From Paenibacillus rubinfantis (GTDB lineage Bacteria > Bacillota > Bacilli > Paenibacillales > Paenibacillaceae): 64,000 bases of DNA. The DNA lies in the NCBI RefSeq assembly GCF_001486505.1, contig NZ_LN909066.1, forward strand, positions 848,452 to 912,451. Reading direction: 5' to 3'. Of this stretch, positions 50,701 to 58,970 are shown piece after piece. Every line of letters begins with the position of its first letter. The stretch's first letter is position 1. The notes under the pieces are model-generated. The model worked only from the letters and a program-made list of their open reading frames with translations, made no database searches and was not told the DNA's origin. Both the position numbers and the translations under genes were made by a program.

Positions 50701-51603
50701 TCAAGAACGGCGAAATTCCTGATGGAATGGCTTGCAATGCGGACAAAGCAAGCATATTTCCACCCGGTCTCCAAAAATCCGCGAGATGGTTGTGATCACC
50801 AGCGCATCCGGGTCCTGCGTGTGGATCAGAATCTTATCCGGAGACAAGGAGATCAAGGTGCTGACGATCACGTCCTCCATCTGCATCTCCTGATCGGCAA
50901 TCCGCGCCACAACCCCGCCGGAAGCCGGTACGTGAACTGGGGTAAACTGCTCGTTCAGGATCGCAAACTCATGACCGTGTTTATGCATCAAATGAACCAA
51001 CGGCGTCAGGGGCTCCTGAAAATAAACGAAATACTGCAGCAACCCAATAAACTCCTCATACTGCTTATCCAGCAAAAACTCGTCCACGGCAAAATCGACA
51101 ATCTCCCGCAGCTTGTCCTCATACGACTTTAGGCGAAACAAAGCGAATCCATCCAGATGCAGATCATTGGAGGTCTGCAGATACTCGCGTATCGCCTTTT
51201 GGACCAGCGTTTTGCGTTCCTCTCGCGACCCTCCAGTTTCGGTGCCTTCTTCAGCAAGCAAACGGTCCACCATTTGTTGAACCTGCTGCGCTTCCTCCCG
51301 GGATTCGAAGCTGTAGTCCCTTTTCATAACTCGAGTTGCAATCTCTGCTTCCTTCACATCTATGATGTACTCCGCAATTCCAAGCGTTAAAAGGTCGATC
51401 AGTTGTTCCGGGTGATCTTGTCCGCTGTTCGAGTCCGGTCGGCCTTCCACCACAGCCTCCAACATCCCGCCTTCAGACACTTGAAACCTAAGTTGAACCT
51501 TTCGGCGGTTATGTAAGCTGTTTACGGCATCCTGTATCAGGCTTTTGAACCGTTCCTCCGAATCGGCGGAACCGCATGTGACGCGTACGGTAAAAAAATC
51601 CAT
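50701..51603 (-). CDS. ytxC: Sporulation-associated protein YtxC
   Basis: A 300-residue soluble protein matching the YtxC family of spore formers, whose molecular role is unknown. Recognisable stretches are IAEYIIDVKEAEIATRVMKR, LVQKAIREYLQTSNDLHLDG, FALFRLKSYEDKLREIVDFA and LDKQYEEFIGLLQYFVYFQE, with a C-terminal CLLCPHCKPFH. The gene immediately precedes thrS, as in B. subtilis. I start at MDFFTVRVTCGSADSEERFK, which follows AGGGGG; the longer frame adds 24 unconserved residues. Confidence 0.88.
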   Translation of the reverse strand: MDFFTVRVTCGSADSEERFKSLIQDAVNSLHNRRKVQLRFQVSEGGMLEAVVEGRPDSNSGQDHPEQLIDLLTLGIAEYIIDVKEAEIATRVMKRDYSFESREEAQQVQQMVDRLLAEEGTETGGSREERKTLVQKAIREYLQTSNDLHLDGFALFRLKSYEDKLREIVDFAVDEFLLDKQYEEFIGLLQYFVYFQEPLTPLVHLMHKHGHEFAILNEQFTPVHVPASGGVVARIADQEMQMEDVIVSTLISLSPDKILIHTQDPDALVITTISRIFGDRVEICLLCPHCKPFHQEFRRS

Positions 51604-51729
51604 GAACCTGGCCCCCTTCCGCTTCCTTCTCCAAGTATATGGCGGGAAGGAAACGGATATACGGGAACCGTTCATGGAATGAAAGGCATTTCTGCCAGTA
51701 AATTGCCAGGGAAAGCCTAGGCTTGCAGA

Positions 51730-52866
51730 TTAGTTTTGCATAATAAAATCGCGTTCGACCGTTGTTTCTTCGTCAAAGACACGCAAAATTTCGTATTTCG
51801 TGTTACGCTGGGCCGGGATTTTTCCGGCCGACCGAATAATGGACAGAATCGACTCAATATTCACTTTATGCGTGGCGCCGGCGGACGAGACGACGTTCTC
51901 CTCGATCATCGTACTGCCGAAGTCGTTGCAGCCGTATTGCAGTGACAGCTTGCCAACTTCCGGTCCCATCGTTACCCAAGAGGATTGCAGGTTCTTGATA
52001 TTATCCAATACGATTCGGCTGATCGCCACCGTTTTCAAATAAGATTCCGGCGTTTGGCGTTCAGCCTTCAGGTTCGTATTATCCGGCTGGAACGTCCACG
52101 GAATGAAGGCCAGGAAACCTTCTGACGGATAGCCGTTCTGGATGTTTTCATCCTGGGCTTCACGAACGCGCAGCAGGTGCAGCGCCCGCTCCTCCATCGA
52201 CTCGCCGAACCCGATGACCATCGTGGCCGTCGTGTTCATCCCGATTTTGTGCGCGGTTTGCATCACGTCCATCCAGTCTCTCCAGGAGCCTTTCAAACGG
52301 CTGATTTTGCGGCGCGTTCGGTCGTCCAGGATTTCAGCCCCGCCGCCCGGCAGCGAATCCAGGCCCGCCTCGTGGATGGCACGCACCACTTCCTCCAGCG
52401 AAAGACCGTCCGACACTTCCTTCATTTTCATAATCTCCGCAGGGGAGAACGAGTGCATCGTAATATCCGGGAACCGTTGCTTAATCGCTTTAAGTAAGTT
52501 CGTATAATAGCTAAATGGCAGATTCGGGTTGGTGCCGCCTTGCATCAGAATTTCCGTGCCGCCAACATCAATCGTTTCTTGAATTTTCTGAAAAATCAAC
52601 TCATCGGGAAGCACATACCCTTCCTCGGAGCCAGGCCGGCGATAAAACGCACAAAACCGGCAATAAACGTCGCATACGTTCGTATAGTTGATGTTCCGCC
52701 CGATCACAAACGTGGTGATTGGTTCAGGATGCTTGCGCTCCATGAGGATGTTGGCGGTATGGCCCATTTTCTCGATTTCATCGGATTCGTACAGCCGAAT
52801 CGTATCTTCCAGATCCAGACGCCCGCCTTGCAGCGCCTTGTTTAATATATCGTCGATTGCAGTCAT
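51730..52866 (-). CDS. mqnC: Cyclic dehypoxanthinyl futalosine synthase MqnC
   Basis: Radical SAM enzyme of the futalosine pathway of menaquinone synthesis; it cyclises dehypoxanthinylfutalosine. The 378-residue protein has the radical SAM cysteines in CDVYCRFCAFYRRPGS (about 68) and family stretches ITTFVIGRNINYTNVCDVYC, EILMQGGTNPNLPFSYY, HSFSPAEIMKMKEVSDGLSL, SLPGGGAEILDDRTRRKIS and TATMVIGFGESMEERALHLL. The ATG (MTAIDDILNKALQGG) follows AAGGAGG at 8 bases. It implies this organism makes menaquinone by the futalosine route, consistent with nitrate respiration upstream in the window. Other mqn genes are not in view. Confidence 0.96.
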   Translation of the reverse strand: MTAIDDILNKALQGGRLDLEDTIRLYESDEIEKMGHTANILMERKHPEPITTFVIGRNINYTNVCDVYCRFCAFYRRPGSEEGYVLPDELIFQKIQETIDVGGTEILMQGGTNPNLPFSYYTNLLKAIKQRFPDITMHSFSPAEIMKMKEVSDGLSLEEVVRAIHEAGLDSLPGGGAEILDDRTRRKISRLKGSWRDWMDVMQTAHKIGMNTTATMVIGFGESMEERALHLLRVREAQDENIQNGYPSEGFLAFIPWTFQPDNTNLKAERQTPESYLKTVAISRIVLDNIKNLQSSWVTMGPEVGKLSLQYGCNDFGSTMIEENVVSSAGATHKVNIESILSIIRSAGKIPAQRNTKYEILRVFDEETTVERDFIMQN

Positions 52867-52954
52867 GATCACTGCCTCCTTAGAACAATAAATAAATGCC
52901 CGGGAATACCTGAAAATTAAAATGATAAATTTATCGTAACACAGGTCCGCCCAG

Positions 52955-53010
52955 AAAAACAGCACCCGATGTTGGGTGCCAAACGCCAAAGGGCCGCAAC
53001 TCGCGGCCCT
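52955..53010 (-). terminator. Tandem terminators of the met operon
   Basis: Two minus-strand hairpins: GGGCCGCG / CGGCCC (about 52990-53010) and GCACCCAACATCGGGTGC followed by TGTTTTT (about 52955-52980). Confidence 0.75.
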
Positions 53011-53030
53011 GATTCATGTAAATCCTCTGG

Positions 53031-54194
53031 TTAACTATTCCGAAGCGCCTCGTCCAAATCGGCCAGCAAATCGTCGATATCCTCAAGCCCAACGGAGAAA
53101 CGCAGCAAGCCGTCCGTAATGCCCCGCTCGGCGCGAACCTCCGGCGGCATCGAAGCGTGCGACATCATCGCCGGGTAGGAGAGAATGCTCTCGACCGCTC
53201 CCAGACTGACCGCAACAAGCGGCAGCTTCACCTGATTCAGCAGCCGCTTCGCGCGCTCGCCCGAGCCGACGTCGAAGGAGACAACCGCGCCATACCCGGT
53301 CGATTGCTTCTCCTGGATCTCGCGGCCGGGATGCTCCGGCAGGCCGGGATAGAACACCGCGTCGATATCGCCGCGGCGACTTAGCCAATCGGCCAGCTTG
53401 CGGGCGCTCACTTCACTGTGCGCCATCCGCGCACCCAGCGTTTTCATGCCGCGCATAAGCAGCCAGGAATCCTGCGCGCCAAGGACGGTACCTAGCCCGT
53501 TTTGTACGTATTTCAATTGACGGGCCAATTCCTCCGTCCGCGCCACCGCCAGCCCGGCCAACACATCGCTGTGCCCGCCGAGGAATTTGGTTGCGCTGTG
53601 CAGGACGATATCGGTCCCAAGCTCAATAGGCCGCTGGTAATACGGGGTCATAAACGTATTGTCCACGATGCTGAGCAGGCCTTTTTCCCGTGCCCAGGCG
53701 GAGATTTCCGCGATATCGGTGATTTTTAGCGTAGGGTTAGACGGCGTCTCTATATATACGGCTTTCGTGTTGGGCTTTATTGCGGCCTTCACCAGTTCTG
53801 GCTGCGTCATGTCCACAAACGTCGTTTCGATATTCATTCGGGTCAAAATATTCGATAGCAACCGGTAGGTCCCGCCGTACACATCCTCGGTCACGATGAG
53901 ATGGTCGCCAGCCGAGAACAAAATCAGCGTCGTCGAAATCGCCGCCATCCCGCTGGCGAACGCGAAGCCCTGCACCCCGCCTTCCAGCACCGCAATATAA
54001 TCCTCGAGCGCCTGCCGCGTCGGATTGCCGGAACGGCTGTAATCATGCTGCGGCGGATTAAAAATATCGCGATGATGGAACGTCGACGCCTGATAAATCG
54101 GTACGCTGGACGCGCCCGTCGCTTCGTCCACCTCGCTGCCGAAATGGATCAGCTTCGTTTCGAATTTGTTTTCCCGTTTCTCCTGCCCGCTCAT
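53031..54194 (-). CDS. metC: Cystathionine beta-lyase (Cys/Met metabolism PLP enzyme)
   Basis: PLP enzyme of the trans-sulfuration family that converts cystathionine to homocysteine in methionine synthesis. The 387-residue protein has KLIHFGSEVDEATGASSVPI, YQASTF, YSRSGNPTRQALEDYIAVLE, FASGMAAISTTLILFSAGDH and the PLP lysine in VLHSATKFLGGHSDVLAG (about 205). MetC is assigned from order (after metI) as in the B. subtilis metIC pair; reaction specificity within this family cannot be read with certainty. The start overlaps the metI stop by ATGA. Confidence 0.9.
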   Translation of the reverse strand: MSGQEKRENKFETKLIHFGSEVDEATGASSVPIYQASTFHHRDIFNPPQHDYSRSGNPTRQALEDYIAVLEGGVQGFAFASGMAAISTTLILFSAGDHLIVTEDVYGGTYRLLSNILTRMNIETTFVDMTQPELVKAAIKPNTKAVYIETPSNPTLKITDIAEISAWAREKGLLSIVDNTFMTPYYQRPIELGTDIVLHSATKFLGGHSDVLAGLAVARTEELARQLKYVQNGLGTVLGAQDSWLLMRGMKTLGARMAHSEVSARKLADWLSRRGDIDAVFYPGLPEHPGREIQEKQSTGYGAVVSFDVGSGERAKRLLNQVKLPLVAVSLGAVESILSYPAMMSHASMPPEVRAERGITDGLLRFSVGLEDIDDLLADLDEALRNS

Positions 54195-55381
54195 GCGCCT
54201 TGTCCCCCTTCGACTTCCTGCCGTGCCGCCTCCAACGCTCCATTCAAATCGGCGATCAAATCATCGACATGCTCGATGCCAACGGAGAACCGCAGCAACC
54301 GATCATCTACGCCCACCGCATTGCGGATTTCCGCGGGAATATCTGCATGCGTCTGTACCGCCGGATACGTCATAAGCGATTCCACGCCGCCTAGGCTTTC
54401 GGCAAAGGCGATTAGGTTCAGATGGCGCAGCACTGGTTCTACATATCGGGCATCCGTCACTTTAAAAGAGAAGATCCCCGTATTGCCGCTCGACTGTTTC
54501 CGTTGCGTCGCGTACCCCGGATGATCCTCCAATCCCGGGTGGAACACCTCCCCCACCTGCGGATGCGACTGCAGGAATTTGGCGATGGCCAGCGCATTGC
54601 TCTCGTGCCGCTCCATCCGGAGCGCCAACGTCTTCATCCCGCGCATCAGCTGGTAGGAATCGGACGGGCTGAGCACCGCACCAATGGAGTTGTGCAGGAT
54701 CGCCATCTCCTGGGACAGCTCCTCACCTTTGGTGACGATCAATCCGGCCAGAACATCGTTATGGCCGCCCAGGTATTTCGTCGCGCTATGTACGACGATA
54801 TCCGCACCAAGCTCGATCGGCCGCTGGAAATACGGTGTCATCAGCGTATTGTCCACGATCGTAAGCAGGCCGTGGGACCGCGCCCAGGCCGATACCGCCT
54901 CCAGGTCCGTGATCATCATCAGCGGATTGGTTGGCGTTTCGATAATCACGGCTTTCGTGTTGTCCCGGCGTGTTTGTTCCAACGCCTCCAAATCATTGGT
55001 GTCCACATAAGAGGCCGTCACCCCATACTTGGACATAATTCGCTCCAATAAGCGGTACGTGCCCCCGTATAAATCCAACGACACGATCAGATGATCTCCT
55101 TGCGAAAATAACGTAAACACCGTCTGCAGCGCCGCCATTCCGGAGCTACAGGCAAATCCGGCATCCCCGGATTCCAAGGCCGCCGCCGCATCCTCCAGCA
55201 CTTTGCGGGTAGGGCTCTTCGTGCGGATATAATCAAATCCCGTACTTTGACCAAGTTGCGGATGCCGAAATGCGGTGGACTGATAGATTGGATAGTTTAC
55301 CGCCCCCGTCACGGGCTCCTCCATTGATCCGATTTGTGCGAGTCTGCTCTCGATGCGCCATTCCTTATTCTGCTCCCCCAC
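54191..55381 (-). CDS. metI: Cystathionine gamma-synthase / O-acetylhomoserine-using enzyme MetI
   Basis: A 396-residue paralogue of the downstream enzyme: YPIYQSTAFRHPQLGQSTGF, YIRTKSPTRKVLEDAAAALE, ACSSGMAALQTVFTLFSQGD and the PLP lysine in VVHSATKYLGGHNDVLAG. In Bacillus, MetI joins O-acetylhomoserine with cysteine (or sulfide). The start is GTG (GEQNKEWRIESRLAQIG), 7 bases after GGAGGG; the open frame extends further upstream into metA. Order metA-metI-metC behind an S-box riboswitch supports a complete route from homoserine to homocysteine. Confidence 0.9.
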   Translation of the reverse strand: MGEQNKEWRIESRLAQIGSMEEPVTGAVNYPIYQSTAFRHPQLGQSTGFDYIRTKSPTRKVLEDAAAALESGDAGFACSSGMAALQTVFTLFSQGDHLIVSLDLYGGTYRLLERIMSKYGVTASYVDTNDLEALEQTRRDNTKAVIIETPTNPLMMITDLEAVSAWARSHGLLTIVDNTLMTPYFQRPIELGADIVVHSATKYLGGHNDVLAGLIVTKGEELSQEMAILHNSIGAVLSPSDSYQLMRGMKTLALRMERHESNALAIAKFLQSHPQVGEVFHPGLEDHPGYATQRKQSSGNTGIFSFKVTDARYVEPVLRHLNLIAFAESLGGVESLMTYPAVQTHADIPAEIRNAVGVDDRLLRFSVGIEHVDDLIADLNGALEAARQEVEGGQGA

Positions 55382-55397
55382 CTGCAATCCCTCCACT

Positions 55398-56333
55398 TTA
55401 GATCTCATATACAAAATCGGCCGTTTGATCGATATCGTACGGCGTTTCTTGGTACACATAGTAGTTTAGCCAATTGGAAAATAATAAGTTAGCATGCGCA
55501 CGCCACGAAGAACGCGGCGCACGGGTTGGATCGTTATTGGGGTAATAGTTTACCGGCAGCTCGATATCCAAGCCTTTGGCGACATCCCGGTCATATTCCC
55601 ATTTCAGCGAGTCCGGGTCGTATTCCGAGTGCCCGGTAACGAAGATATGTTTACCGTCGTGGGTCGCCACCAGGTAGATCCCGGCTTCGTCCGATTCCGC
55701 CAGAATTTGCAGCTCCGATGCCCGCTCGATGTCGGACCGCTCCACATCGGTATGGCGGGAATGCGGCACCTGGAACACTTCATCAAACCCGCGCAGCAGC
55801 TTCACCTTCGGATCATTCACCGTGTGGGAGAAGACGCCAAAGCATTTTTTCGCCAGCGGAATTTTGCGAACGCCGTAGTGGTAATACAAGCCGGCCTGTG
55901 AGGCCCAACAGATATGCATGGTTGAGGTCACATGGGTTTTGGACCATTCGAAGATTTCCTTCAGCTCATCCCAGTAGTTGACCTCTTCGAAATCGAGTTG
56001 CTCCACCGGCGCTCCGGTCACGATCATGCCGTCAAAGCGGCGGTTGCGGATCTCGTCAAACGTTTTATAGAACATCTCCAAATGTTCCGCAGACGTATTT
56101 TTCGAGGTATGGGAGCTGGGATGCAGCAGGACGATTTCCACCTGAAGCGGTGTGTTGCCCAGCAAACGCAGAATTTGCGATTCCGTCGTTTCCTTGGTCG
56201 GCATCAGGTTCAGGATCGCAATCCGCAGCGGGCGAATATCCTGATGGTAGGCACGGCTTTCGTCCATGACAAAGATGTTCTCGCTCGCCAGCACATCCTT
56301 GGCCGGCAAATGGTCCGGTACTTTAATCGGCAT
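55398..56333 (-). CDS. metA: Homoserine O-acyltransferase MetA (probably acetyl-CoA-specific)
   Basis: Acylates homoserine, the first committed step of methionine synthesis. The 311-residue protein has ILNLMPTKETTESQILRLLG, PLQVEIVLLHPSSHTSKNTS, the catalytic cysteine in MHICWASQAGLYYHYGV (about 142) and HSRHTDVERSD. In FDGMIVTGAPVEQLDFEEVNYW the residue after GAPV is Glu, the state linked to acetyl-CoA use, whereas Gly is linked to succinyl-CoA. Acetylhomoserine also suits the MetI enzyme downstream. The ATG follows AAAGGAG. Under SAM-I riboswitch control. Confidence 0.94.
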   Translation of the reverse strand: MPIKVPDHLPAKDVLASENIFVMDESRAYHQDIRPLRIAILNLMPTKETTESQILRLLGNTPLQVEIVLLHPSSHTSKNTSAEHLEMFYKTFDEIRNRRFDGMIVTGAPVEQLDFEEVNYWDELKEIFEWSKTHVTSTMHICWASQAGLYYHYGVRKIPLAKKCFGVFSHTVNDPKVKLLRGFDEVFQVPHSRHTDVERSDIERASELQILAESDEAGIYLVATHDGKHIFVTGHSEYDPDSLKWEYDRDVAKGLDIELPVNYYPNNDPTRAPRSSWRAHANLLFSNWLNYYVYQETPYDIDQTADFVYEI

Positions 56334-56401
56334 AGGGTTTCACTCCTTTAATCGTAGTGTCAGAATCAAATCATCGTCCGTTTCGAGGGGCCAATTATGC
56401 A

Positions 56402-56583
56402 GAATGACCTCTCTCACGGGGAGAAAGGTCATTACGTATCCGGTATGCGCCTCTCTCATCTCTCAGAAGCCGTCACGCCTTCGAAGCTGACGGTTCTGCA
56501 AGAATTAGCACCGCTGCGATTACGAAGAATCGCCGGTTGCCGGGTATCATCGGGCTAGTCCCTCCACCTGCTCTTGATAAGAT
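56402..56583 (-). promoter_or_regulatory. SAM-I (S-box) riboswitch
   Basis: The minus-strand aptamer (about 56453-56583) shows CTTATCAAGAG, GGTGGAGGGACTAGCCCGAT, ACCCGGCAACC, GGTGCTAATTC and GAGAGATGAGAG, the S-box consensus. A second stem, AATGACCT / AGGTCATT (56402-56433), follows, but no T run comes after it, so the off-state may not be a standard terminator. Controls metA-metI-metC in response to S-adenosylmethionine. Confidence 0.95.
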
Positions 56584-56639
56584 TTCGCTATATTTAGTTA
56601 AGTTATGGGCTGGGCTCGCGCCTGCTCCCTGACATTCAC

Positions 56640-56667
56640 TTTAAAGGATGATACGGCATTCCGTCAA
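56640..56667 (-). promoter_or_regulatory. Probable promoter of the met operon
   Basis: TTGACG (56662-56667), 16-base spacer, TTTAAA (56640-56645) on the minus strand, about 55 bases before the riboswitch. Confidence 0.55.
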
Positions 56668-56738
56668 GAACCTGCGAGAAAAATCACACACGATGTTCAT
56701 GGACCGCGGGGGTCCGGCTCACATAGTATACTTTTGGG

Positions 56739-56768
56739 TTGAAACATTTCATTCGCTGGCGTTATACT
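56739..56768 (+). promoter_or_regulatory. Sigma-A promoter of the corA leader
   Basis: TTGAAA (56739-56744), 18-base spacer, TATACT (56763-56768). Predicted start about 56775. Confidence 0.7.
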
Positions 56769-56774
56769 AGACAA

Positions 56775-57075
56775 GTGCCTTTGGGCCCAGTCGGGCCTAG
56801 GGGTTGACGAATGTTCATGTAACCTGAAAATAGCGAGGTGAAACCGAGAATGGAAGGCGACCCGAGTCCGCAGAGGACAACCCAGGAAAACCAATTGCAT
56901 AGGAAACCGACCCGCTGGGTGCCTGCGGAACGCTTAGGGCACTTTCGTTTCCCGGTGTTTGCATAAACGCCTGTTTGATCGTTCCGGCCGGAGTGAACCC
57001 GCGGGAAGTCCCTTTCCTATGTCTCAACCAAGAGCAACCCAGGCCAGCGGGCCCGGGGAAAGGGAGTGAAAGCTT
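56775..57075 (+). promoter_or_regulatory. Unidentified structured 5' leader of corA (candidate riboswitch)
   Basis: About 300 bases between promoter and corA. Nested stems are visible: CCGCAG / CTGCGG (56868-56873 with 56923-56928) enclosing ACCCAG / CTGGGT (56880-56885 with 56915-56920), a hairpin GGTGTTT / AAACGCC (56954-56971), and CCCTTTCC / GGAAAGGG (57010-57017 with 57057-57064), whose 3' arm runs into the ribosome site AGGGAGTG. I do not see the M-box, c-di-AMP, NiCo or Mn consensus. Translational control by hiding the ribosome site is inferred. Confidence 0.6.
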
Positions 57076-58011
57076 ATGAAAATCCGTCATGTCCAAGCCG
57101 GCGTATTTACCCCCGTAGAGGACGTAGAACTGACGACTACCGCTCCGGAAGAAGGCTTCTATTGGATCGATGCCGATGTCGATGATCTAGCGCTGCTGCA
57201 GCCCTTGTTTTCGCTGCATGATTTGGCTGTAGAAGACTGCTTAAGCGAAGAAGAGCAACGGCCAAAGATCGAAACCTACGATAACCACTATTTTATCGTC
57301 GTCAACAGCATTCGCTATGATGATGAAGAGATTTTTCTGCGCGCGTTAAACATTTTCTTGGGACGGCATTATATCATTACGGTTACTAAACAGAAAATCA
57401 ACGAACTTCGTGCGGTGAAGCCCATCCTGTGGGAGCAGGAGGTCAGCGAGCCCGACCGGTTCCTATACCTGCTGGTCGACTTGGTGGTCGACAATTACTT
57501 CACGGTCGGCGACCGAATTGAAGTGAAGATCGAGAAGCTCGAAGAAGATATCCTGATGCACACGAAACGCTCGCACCTGAACGAAATTATCGGGCTGCGA
57601 AGCGAGATTTTGTGGCTGAAGAAGGTGCTGGGTCCGCAGAAGGAAGTTATCAACATTTTGAATAAGAAAGACCTCCGCCTTATCGACGACCAACTGCAAA
57701 AATACTTCAGCGACATCTACGAAAACGCCGTGAAGATCTCCGAGAACTTCGATACGTTCCGCGAGCTCGTCGGCAACTTACGCGAGGCCTATCAGGCCGC
57801 TATCGCCAATCGCGCCAACGAAATCATGCGCGTGTTCACCGCGATTACAACGATTTTCATCCCGTTGACGCTGATCACCGGCATCTACGGCATGAACTTC
57901 GACAATATGCCAGAGCTGCATTCGCAGTACGGTTACTTTATCGTCCTCGGCATCATGGGCGTGCTGGGTCTCGGCATGTATTTCATCTTCCGGAAGAGAG
58001 ATTGGATATAA
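57076..58011 (+). CDS. corA: CorA family magnesium/divalent cation transporter
   Basis: Pentameric membrane channel for Mg2+ (some relatives carry Co2+ or Ni2+). The 311-residue protein has a large cytosolic N-terminal domain (about 1-245, for example YWIDADVDDLALLQPLFSLH, EEQRPKIETYDNHYFIVV) with a long stalk helix, then two membrane helices at the C-terminus (about 252-272 and 284-304). The selectivity motif YGMNF (about 275) lies between them. The short basic tail (RKRDWI) is typical. The ribosome site GGGAGTG is inside a predicted leader stem. Monocistronic with a strong terminator. Confidence 0.96.
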   Translation: MKIRHVQAGVFTPVEDVELTTTAPEEGFYWIDADVDDLALLQPLFSLHDLAVEDCLSEEEQRPKIETYDNHYFIVVNSIRYDDEEIFLRALNIFLGRHYIITVTKQKINELRAVKPILWEQEVSEPDRFLYLLVDLVVDNYFTVGDRIEVKIEKLEEDILMHTKRSHLNEIIGLRSEILWLKKVLGPQKEVINILNKKDLRLIDDQLQKYFSDIYENAVKISENFDTFRELVGNLREAYQAAIANRANEIMRVFTAITTIFIPLTLITGIYGMNFDNMPELHSQYGYFIVLGIMGVLGLGMYFIFRKRDWI

Positions 58012-58018
58012 AACAGTT

Positions 58019-58048
58019 AAGCCAACACGGTGTCCGTGTTGGCTTTTT
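58019..58048 (+). terminator. Terminator of corA
   Basis: Arms AAGCCAACACGG and CCGTGTTGGCTT followed by TTTTG. Confidence 0.9.
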
Positions 58049-58110
58049 TGGTTTATAACACAGTTTCAGGAGTTCAAGTTGCTCCTATGCGAGTTGCGAG
58101 TTGCGAGATG

Positions 58111-58170
58111 TGCGCGGGAGTGCGCGGGAGTGCGCGGGAGTGCGCGGGAGTGCGCGAGAGTGCACGTGGG
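58111..58170. repeat. 10-bp tandem repeat
   Basis: Unit TGCGCGGGAG, four perfect copies (58111-58150) and two diverged ones to 58170. CG-rich, strand-asymmetric, directly after corA. Confidence 0.92.
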
Positions 58171-58254
58171 GAATCATGTTGCACTTTTGGGGAGTCTAGT
58201 CGTAGTCGTGTGCGGGAGCTCATGTTGGCCCTTTTTCGAGCGGTGAGTCGTATT

Positions 58255-58970
58255 GGCGGCCATTTCGGCCGAGTGAACTGTACTTTTACAGTTTACCTGA
58301 CCGGCGGTCCCCACAACACCGATGCTGAAATGCAAAAGTGCAGTTATTTTACTGGAAAATGCTCAAATTGAGCCCACCAACTGCAAAAGTGCAGTTGATT
58401 TCCGATAAAAAGTGTAGTTTTCGCAATACCCCCCCAAATGAACTGCACTTTTGCAGTTCATTTGCTTATTGGCGGCCATTTCGGCTGAGTGAACTGTACT
58501 TTTACAGTTTACCCGACCGGCGGTCCCCACAACTCCGATGCTGAAATGCAAAAGTGCAGTTATTTTACTGGAAAATGCTCAAATTGAGCCCACCAACTGC
58601 AAAAGTGCAGTTGATTCCCGATAAAAAATGTAGTTTTCGCAATAACCCCCCAAATGAACTGCACTTTTGCAGTTCATCTGCGTTTTGGCGGCCATTTCGG
58701 CCGGTTGAACTGCACTTTTACAGTTCAGTTCATCCGACCGGTGATCCGCACAACTCTGATGCTGAAATGCAAAAGTGCAGTTATTTTGCTGGAAAACGCT
58801 CAAATTGTGCCCACCAACTGCAAAAGTGCAGTTGATTTCCGATAAAAAGTGTAGTTTTCGCAATAACCCCCCAAATGAACTGCACTTTTGCAGTTCATCT
58901 GCATTTTGGCGGCCATTTCGGCCGAGTGAACTGCACTTTTACAGTTCAGTTCATCCGACCAGTGATCCGC
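58255..58970. repeat. 216-221-bp tandem units carrying AACTGCA-N4-TGCAGTT palindromes
   Basis: Three full units start at 58255, 58471 and 58687, and a partial one at 58908, each opening GGCGGCCATTTCGG. Each unit has four palindromes of the AACTGCA-AAAG-TGCAGTT type (for example GAACTGCACTTTTGCAGTTC). The unit length is a multiple of three in two cases, which makes open frames on both strands that are not credible genes. Confidence 0.92.

Noticed and set aside
56775..57075. M-box, cobalamin, FMN, lysine, glmS, RNase P RNA or tmRNA identity for the corA leader
   Set aside because: None of the conserved boxes of these RNAs could be found by eye; kept as unidentified.
56815..57096. 93-codon minus-strand frame across the corA leader
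   Set aside because: Overlaps the promoter-proximal leader and the corA start; composition is not protein-like.
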